Positions 57,585 through 64,000 of a DNA stretch of 64,000 nt are shown piece after piece; the stretch's first letter is position 1; the number at the start of each line of letters is the position of its first letter. Position numbers and translations under genes: made by a program. The notes under the pieces were generated by a model. That model was not told the DNA's origin. It made no database searches and worked only from the letters and a program-made list of their open reading frames with translations. This DNA comes from Strigamia acuminata (Eukaryota > Arthropoda > Chilopoda > Geophilomorpha > Linotaeniidae): positions 434,001-498,000 of the forward strand of contig OX442314.1 of assembly GCA_949358305.1 (NCBI GenBank), in the 5' to 3' direction.

Positions 57585-58560
57585 ATTACAGAACCGTTAC
57601 TCAAGAAAAGGAGGAAGAAGTTGAAGAGCCGCAACAAATCGACGAACTCTTCTACAAAGAGAAGTTGTTCATCGAGATGGAAGACGGGATCATTCGTACA
57701 GTTTAAAAAGCAAAAATCGTGTCGTGTAAATACATGTCATTTCTTTTCTAGAATACAAGAAGAGGCGGAACGTGTGAGTAAAATCGAAGTGGCGAAGGCA
57801 AACGACGAACTGATGGAGTGCAGTTGCTGCTTCGAGGACGAAGTGCTCTTGGAGGACATGCTGCAGAGTGTTTTAGCGCACAATGTGTTTTCAAACGTCG
57901 TGCGCAAGATGCAGGAGGTGGAGATCTGGCGCGCAGACATCCCAGACCTCGAGTCGTGTCCTCACTGCTCGTTCTGCGCCATCATTCCGGACGCGAACTT
58001 CAAGATCTTTCACTGCCTCAACCCAGAGTGTCTTAAAGTGACGTGCAGGTGACGAAAGTAGAAATAAAAAATTAAATAAAATGCTAATTTAGTAAATGAA
58101 GATTGTGCAAGGAAGCGAACCATCTCCCGCTACGCTGCGACGAGATCAAGCAGAAACCGGAAGTGCGGTGTCCGAAGTGCAAGCGACGCGTCATCAAAGA
58201 ACAAAGCTGCAACAAGATGACGTGCACGTGCGGCCAGATGTTCTGCTACGTGTGTCGCGAGGCCATCAAGGACTACACGCATTTCGACAACGGAAGGTGA
58301 AGCGAGGCTTGATCTAAATGCAAATTGATGAATTAATCCGACTTCAGGCGTCCCAAATTCTCAAACGACGCCAAAATGCATCGGCTGGAGGTGGAACAGG
58401 GCGCCAAGAAGGCGAACCAAGAGTACATCGAGACGCATCCGGAAGCAAAGGCGGTCGAGTCGAGCTGCGCCACGACCCGGCCAAAACGCCGTTCGCGGCC
58501 GTGCAGAAGTCCCGGCTGCAGTACGGAGGTCGAAATAAAAAACATTTTGGGCGCCAACAT
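57585..58560 (+). pseudogene. Truncated tandem copy of RNF216 exons 4-7
   Basis: Intron positions match the intact gene, so it arose by DNA duplication, not retroposition. Exon-5-like sequence (57751-58048) has lost about 45 codons of RING1 after EDMLQ, removing zinc ligands in frame. Exon-6-like sequence (about 58105-58299) lacks the linker before RING2 but keeps CNKMTCTCG. The exon-7-like part (from about 58349) has Arg for the first Cys, and a 5-bp duplication TCGAG near 58455 shifts the frame. Upstream of exon 4 nothing of RNF216 is present. Most likely a decayed copy, although several exons are still open. Confidence 0.85.
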
Positions 58561-58792
58561 GCAAAAATCAAATCAAAATTAAAATCAAAACAAATTAAAT
58601 TATAAATTAAAATCAAATCAAATTAAAAATTAAAACCAAAATCAAATTTAAACCAAAATGAAAATCACCTTGATTATGATTTCCGAACAAACACAGCACT
58701 CGAGTTCGCTTTCCTAGCTGAGTTTCGTCACAATTTCGCTCTGACTTTTGTGTTTGTCCGCCATCGTCTCCAATTCCTCGCTCACAATCGCC

Positions 58793-58801
58793 AGATGTCG
58801 C
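58793..58801 (+). promoter_or_regulatory. CTCF-like motif upstream of RNF216
   Basis: AGATGTCGC within CCAGATGTCGCTCC, about 470 bp before the RNF216 ATG. Motif match only. Confidence 0.2.
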
Positions 58802-59267
58802 TCCTTCACTTCGAGCATCTCTGGCCGCCATCAGAGTCTATTGACTCTGCCGCCATTAGCAGAAGCGTGCTGGTCGACTGGTTGCGACCGGTCTCCGCCC
58901 GGTGCATCGACGCATCGCAGCGCGCGCCATTTCAAATTCATCTCATTGAGCCGTGCAGGATTCGGCTTTTATTTTCGAATCGTGGCCTAAAAGCCTAAAA
59001 GCCTAAAAGCTTCTGAGCTTTGCGGCTTCTTTTTTTCTATGAACATTTGGCAGCGATTGTAATAATTCGACAATAACAAATCGATCGCGGCGCAATATTC
59101 TTTTCGGTAATTCCGATAGCGAATTAATTCGAGCAAAATTCCCGTTTATATTCGCCTTTTTTGATTGCAGAGCTGAGCCGTGATGAATAAATACACTGAT
59201 TCCTTAATTTAATAATGAAAAACGATGAACAAAGTTGAGTTTTTAAGATGCCGCCACAGCATCGACG

Positions 59268-62200
59268 ATGAACGGCGACGAGGATTACGACGACACCGAT
59301 CGTCCGGACACGTCCGGCCATCACATTGAAGAAGATGACATTGGCGAGGTATTAAATTGCTCATTTAATCATCAATTATATTTTATTGATTTTTCATTGA
59401 TTTTTCCTACTTTTCATTGATTTTTCTTATATTTTATTGATTTTTCAGTGATTTTTTCAGTGATTTTTTGTATTTTATTGATTTATCCGATTTTTCATGG
59501 ATTTTTCCGATTTTTCATTAATTTATCCGATTTTTCGTCGATTTTTCATTGATTTATCCGATTTTTCGTCGATTTTTCATTGATTTATCCGATTTTTCGT
59601 CGATTTTTCATTGATTTATCCGATTTTTCGTCGATTTTTCATTGATTTATCCGATTTTTCGTCGATTTTTCATTGATTTATCCGATTTTTCGTCGATTTT
59701 CCTTCAATTTTAGTGATTTTTCATTAATTTTTCCGATTTTCCATTAGTACCAAACGAAATAATGCATTTTTTTTATTGTACACGTAGGATGTGGGTTCGA
59801 TCGTTAGGACGCTCCGGGAACTGCATCCAGAATTGGCGGTGGATGCGAACGAAGTGTACGCGCTGGTCGAATCGGAACGCGCGACTCCCGACAGACAGAA
59901 AATCGTAATCGAGCGGTTCGTCACCGGGCGGACGACGGCGGGCAAAGTTGACGAAGCGCCGACGCAAAAGACAGCGGACAAATACGACGAACTAGTGAAC
60001 GATGTGGACGTCGTGAGGAAATTCGTCCCGAACAAAAGCAGGGAAGAGATCCTCGCGTATTTGGAGGCGTTTCACGCGAATCCCGACAGAGTGCGCATCG
60101 TCATCGACGAGTTGCTCGAAGTGAACGGAAATGCCGGACGGAACATCGACATGGAGTTGCCTTCATTGGGCATGGACGGAACGGCGTCCACTTCGAACGA
60201 TGAAGCGACGACGATGGAAAAGGTGAACTCGATTTTGGAGGTGTTTCCGGACGCGGATCCCGGATATTTGCGCGGTTTTGTCGAGAAATTTAAGAACGAT
60301 GTGAATTATTTAAACGCGACGGTTTCCGGATGGTTGGAGAGTCGTTCTTATCCGAAGGCGGCTGAAGCGCAGAAGGCGGCGACCAAGCGCAAGTTTATCG
60401 AAAGGTTTGCTTTTTGTTTTCTGGATTTATGTGCACAAAACGTTTTTATTCATTTTTATTATCATTTTTTTATCCATTTTTCTGATAATTTTTCTTGTTT
60501 TTTATTGATTTTTTTGGTTTTTTATTGATTTTTTTAGGTTTTTCATTGATTTTTCTTATTTTTTATTGATTTTTTCATTGATTTCTTCGTTTTTTCATTA
60601 ATTTTTCCGATTTTTTATTGATTTTTCATTGATTTTTTCCGATTTATCATTTTTTTCATTGATTTTTTCCGATTTATCATTGATTTCTTCGTTTTTTCAT
60701 TGATTTTTCTTATTTTTCGTTGATTTTTCAACGATTTGTCTTTGTTTTGCAGCGACTTCAGCGTCGAAGAGTTCCTGGAGATGTTCCCGGACCCGGAAAA
60801 CTACTTCAAAAACCAAGACCGAGTAGTGAGTGCATCGTACAAGTCGCACGTCCAATGTTACGTGGAAAACCAATTTCGACACGCGTACAAAGCCGATTTG
60901 ACGCAAGTGATAGAGCGACACCGCTTCCACCTCACGCCCATCATGAAAGAGATGAATGCGCTCTGGAACATTTCCCCCACCGACGGTCAATTAACCAAAC
61001 GAAAATGAGCTCACACTAAATAATAAACGATTAATTGCAGAGCCCTTACTCAAGAAAAGGCGAGAAACCGTGAGGAAGAAGAAGACCATGAGCGCCCTCA
61101 AAGCCATGCCGGCACAAGTCGACGAACTCTTCTACAAAGAGAAATTGTTCATGGAAATGGAAGAAAGAATCAAACGTATTCGAAAGAAACATCACGTCGA
61201 AAATTGATCGAATCTAGGACTTCACATCCGCCATTTTTTAGAAATGGCGGACAACTGACATCCCGCATTTACGTTTTTGGCGGACGTTATAACAACAGTT
61301 CAATTTTACTTAACGTTTGATTTAAAAATAATGCCCGAAAATTATTTATTGTATTTTTAGATATTATTTTAAAATCAAACGTTAAATAAAATTGAACTAT
61401 AGTTAAAACGTCTGCCAAAAACGTAAATGCGGGATGTCAGTTGTCCGCCATTTGCCCGCAAAATACGCCATTTTGCACCGTTTCAACCGGATGGCGCCAC
61501 GAACACAAGACAGAAGTCCTGTACGATTGAATGCATTATTAATTATATTAATTTTTGTTTGTTTAGAATTCAGAAAGGACAAGGTGGCGGAGCGAGAGCA
61601 GAAAATCGCAATGGTGAAAGAAAAGGGCGAGCTGATGGAGTGCAGCTGCTGCTTCGAGGACGAACTGCTGATCGAGGACATGCTGCAGTGCTCTGACGGA
61701 CACTTGTTCTGCCGATCGTGCATCCGGCGCCACGCCGAGGTGCACGTCGGCCAGGACAAGTACGAATTCCCGTGCCTCGACCCGTACTGTGAGCACGGTT
61801 TTCCGCCGATCGTGCTGCAGAAGGTGCTGCCGCCCAACGTGTTCTCCAGCATCGTGCGCAAGATGCAGGAGGAGGAGATCAGGCGCGCGGACATCCCGGA
61901 TTTGGAGTCGTGTCCGCACTGCTCCTTCTGCGCCATCTTGCCGGACGCGACCCTCAAGATATTCCGTTGTCTTAACCCCGAATGTCTTAAAGTGACGTGC
62001 AGGTGACGAAATGAGGAAATAGAATAATATAAAATGCTAATTTGGTTTGGAAATGAAGGTTGTGCAAGGAAGCGAACCACCTTCCCCTGCGCTGCGACGA
62101 GATCGAGCAGAAGCCGGAAGTGCAGTACCGCACGTACATCGAGGATCAGATGACGGACGCGTTGTTGCGGACGTGTCCCCGGTGCAAACGCCGTATCATC

Positions 62201-63487
62201 AAGGAGTATGGCTGCAACAAGATGACGTGCACGTGCGGCCAACACTTTTGCTATGTATGTCGCGAGGCCATCAAGGACTACAAGCATTTCGACAACGGAA
62301 GGTGAGTTTGTGAACAAATGGGTGAAATTGAAATTAAATGAAATCCAATTTTAGGCAAAATATCCAATTTTAGGCCAAAAATCCAATTTTAGGCCAAAAA
62401 TCCAATTTTAGGCCAAAAATCCAATTTTAGGCCAAAAATCCAATTTTAGGCCAAAAATCCAATTTTAGGCCAAAAATCCAATTTTAGGCCAAAAATCCAA
62501 TTTTAGGCCAAAAATCCAATTTTAGGCCAAAAATCCAATTTTAGTCCAAATATCCAATTTTCAAATAATTCAATTTTCGGCCAAAAATCCAATTTTCCAA
62601 ACATCCAAAAAAAATTCAATTTTCCAAAAATCCAATTTTAGACCAAAAATTCAATTTTCCAAAAATCCAATTTTAGACCAAAAATCCAATTTTAGACCAA
62701 AAATCCAATTTTAGACCAAAAATCCAATTTTAGACCAAAAATCCAATTTTAGACCAAAAATCCAATTTTAGACCAAAAATCCAATTTTAGACCAAAAATC
62801 CAATTTTAGACCAAAAATCCAATTTTAGACCAAAAATCCAATTTTAGACCAAAAATCCAATTTTAGACCAAAAATCCAATTTTAGACCAAAAATCCAATT
62901 TTTCAAAAGTCTAATTTCAAGTTAAAAATCCAATTTTCCAAAAATCCAATTTTAGGCCAAAAATATTTCAATTTTCCGAAAATCTCTTTTTAGGCCAAAA
63001 ATCCAATTTTCCAAAAATCCAATTTTAGGCCAAAAATATTTCAATTTCCCAAGAAGCCAATTTCAGGCCATAAATGTACATACTAATTGTATTTGAACGC
63101 AGATGTCCGCAATACTCGAACGACGCTGAACTGCATCGGCTGGAAGTGCAGGAGGGCGCCAAGAAGGCGCGGCAAGACTACGTGCAGGCGCACCCGGAAG
63201 TGCAGACGGTCGAGCTGCGCCACGACCCGACGAAAACGCCGTTCGCGGCCGTGCAGAGGCAGCAGCAGCAGTACGCGCAAGGCGCCGTGCCGATCGTCAA
63301 CGAGCGCGGTCAAATCGTGTTCCAGCGACCACCGCTGCGCCAGCCCCAACAGCCGCTCATTCCCCTCGTGAACGCGGTCCGACCGATACCGATCCGACCC
63401 GTGCTGGCGCGACCAGTGCCGAGGCCCCCGAACAACGCAGCGGCGCAAGCGGCGAACAACGCGGGCGCACAAGGCGCAGGTGCGTAA
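59268..63487 (+). CDS. RNF216: E3 ubiquitin ligase RNF216 (TRIAD3), RBR type, 7 exons, 709 aa
   Basis: RBR ligase that passes ubiquitin through a RING2 cysteine; the mammalian enzyme acts in immune signalling and autophagy. Exons: 59268-59348, 59788-60404, 60753-60985, 61041-61175, 61567-62002, 62059-62301, 63103-63487, with consistent phases and TAA at 63487. The ATG at 59268 is used because an earlier ATG at 59248 meets a stop after seven codons. Residues 1-350 are acidic and helical with repeated LxxxxPDxxxxxL segments. RING1 starts at Cys381 (ECSCCFEDELL), the IBR follows (CPHCSFCAILPDATLKIFRC), and RING2 has CPRCKRR and CNKMTCTCG with the likely catalytic Cys558. The C-terminus is Gln/Pro/Ala-rich. 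The first three introns have AT-rich or satellite DNA and the last a regular satellite. Two damaged copies lie upstream. Confidence 0.93.
59355..59750. repeat. RNF216 intron 1 minisatellite, 31-bp unit
   Basis: Regular copies of TTTTTCATTGATTTATCCGA plus TTTTTCGTCGA at 59530-59700, degenerate on the left. Confidence 0.88.
60430..60740. repeat. RNF216 intron 2 degenerate T-rich satellite
   Basis: Units of TTTTTCATTGATTTTT, related to the intron 1 array, so the two may share an origin. Confidence 0.75.
62335..63065. repeat. RNF216 intron 6 minisatellite, 19-bp unit in two subfamilies
   Basis: The left block is GGCCAAAAATCCAATTTTA and the middle block GACCAAAAATCCAATTTTA, each expanded on its own, with degenerate units between and after. 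Confidence 0.9.
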
Positions 63488-63761
63488 CTCGTTTCGTTTT
63501 TCGTCCAATTAACGAGGAGGATTTGATTCCGTTTAGCAGGCAACAAACGGAATAACTGAGAGAGAGAGGAGTAGAGGACTCGTCGTCGTAATTGAGTTTT
63601 CTTTTTGTCATCAGAGGGCGTCGTGGTGTCGGAGGATTGAAGAAGCAGAAAGAAAAAATCAATTTTATTCATCTATTCATTGTCGTTCTTTGAAATTGAT
63701 TGCTCATGTACATAGAAAAGAAAAAAAATGATTTTTCTTATTTTCTCGTCTATAAAATAAG

Positions 63762-63767
63762 AATAAA
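63762..63767 (+). terminator. Candidate polyadenylation signal of RNF216
   Basis: AATAAA about 275 bp after the stop codon. Confidence 0.4.
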
Positions 63768-64000
63768 TTAGGGTGAAGCCGATATTGGCCGTAATTATTT
63801 GTCATTTTTAAGGATCGCACCGAATGTTTGTGTTTTTGTTTTAACTTCCGGTGCCCAGTAGCGCCACCACTGGTAGTTTTTAACTAAAATGGATGCCAGA
63901 TTGTCAGGGTCGACTCTAAATCTGCTTCGTTTTTAATTATAAAGCGCTCGATAAATTGTGAAACCAGGCTAATCCTGGATAAAATAAAAATTCCTATCTG

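Noticed and set aside
59248-59271. Earlier ATG as RNF216 start
   Set aside because: It reaches a TGA after seven codons and overlaps the better ATG at 59268.
61403-62317. 304-codon minus-strand frame opposite RNF216
   Set aside because: Antisense of the RBR exons and the intron between them; no known domain.
1-64000. tRNA, rRNA or other structured RNA genes
   Set aside because: No convincing cloverleaf, rRNA or snRNA motif was seen by eye; only the tRNA-Ser-complementary primer site of the retrotransposon.

Overview
The window is animal nuclear DNA, most likely from a small-genome invertebrate such as an arthropod or a related bilaterian. Evidence: GT-AG spliced genes with short AT-rich introns, metazoan-only families (beta-heavy spectrin with an SH3 domain, TANGO1, RNF216), and an LTR retrotransposon plus many MITE-like elements. 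The sequence alone does not fix the species. Exon borders were read by hand; for genes marked as complete the exon lengths keep frame across every junction I computed.

Layout from left to right. 1-2412 (minus): 5' part of an unrecognised secreted-looking protein of repeated modules, running off the left edge, with a TATA box at 2597. 4440-32014 (minus): beta-heavy spectrin (kst), about 52 coding exons and roughly 3,870 residues: CH1-CH2, about 28-30 spectrin repeats, SH3, PH and an acidic tail. 33762-39806 (minus): Tango1/MIA3, 17 exons. 40158-40845 (minus): FAM177 family, 4 exons, 145 aa. 41348-42993 (minus): ADF/cofilin, 3 exons, 148 aa. 44386-44854 (minus): a divergent second ADF/cofilin with the same internal intron. 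45124-49863: full-length Ty3/Gypsy-type LTR retrotransposon on the minus strand with identical 166-bp LTRs, a CTCGT target duplication and an open 1366-codon gag-pol frame; it sits just 5' of the second cofilin. 50100-55000: gene-poor DNA with several non-autonomous transposons, a perfect 56-bp palindrome and dispersed repeats. 55790-56040: an orphan exon resembling DEG/ENaC channels. 57010-58560: two broken copies of the RNF216 3' half, one on each strand. 59268-63487 (plus): intact RNF216, 7 exons, 709 aa.

The most striking large-scale pattern is that many introns, across several genes, carry their own private minisatellite, each with a different 10-50 bp unit. The exons between them are intact. 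Many long apparent reading frames in the window are just these satellites.

Functionally, kst and the cofilins belong to the cortical spectrin-actin system, Tango1 works at ER exit sites in bulky cargo export, FAM177 is a poorly understood Golgi-linked family, and RNF216 is an RBR ubiquitin ligase. I see no operon-like logic. The best candidates for something undescribed are the modular repeat protein at the left edge, the divergent cofilin next to a fresh retrotransposon insertion, and the intron-by-intron satellite pattern.
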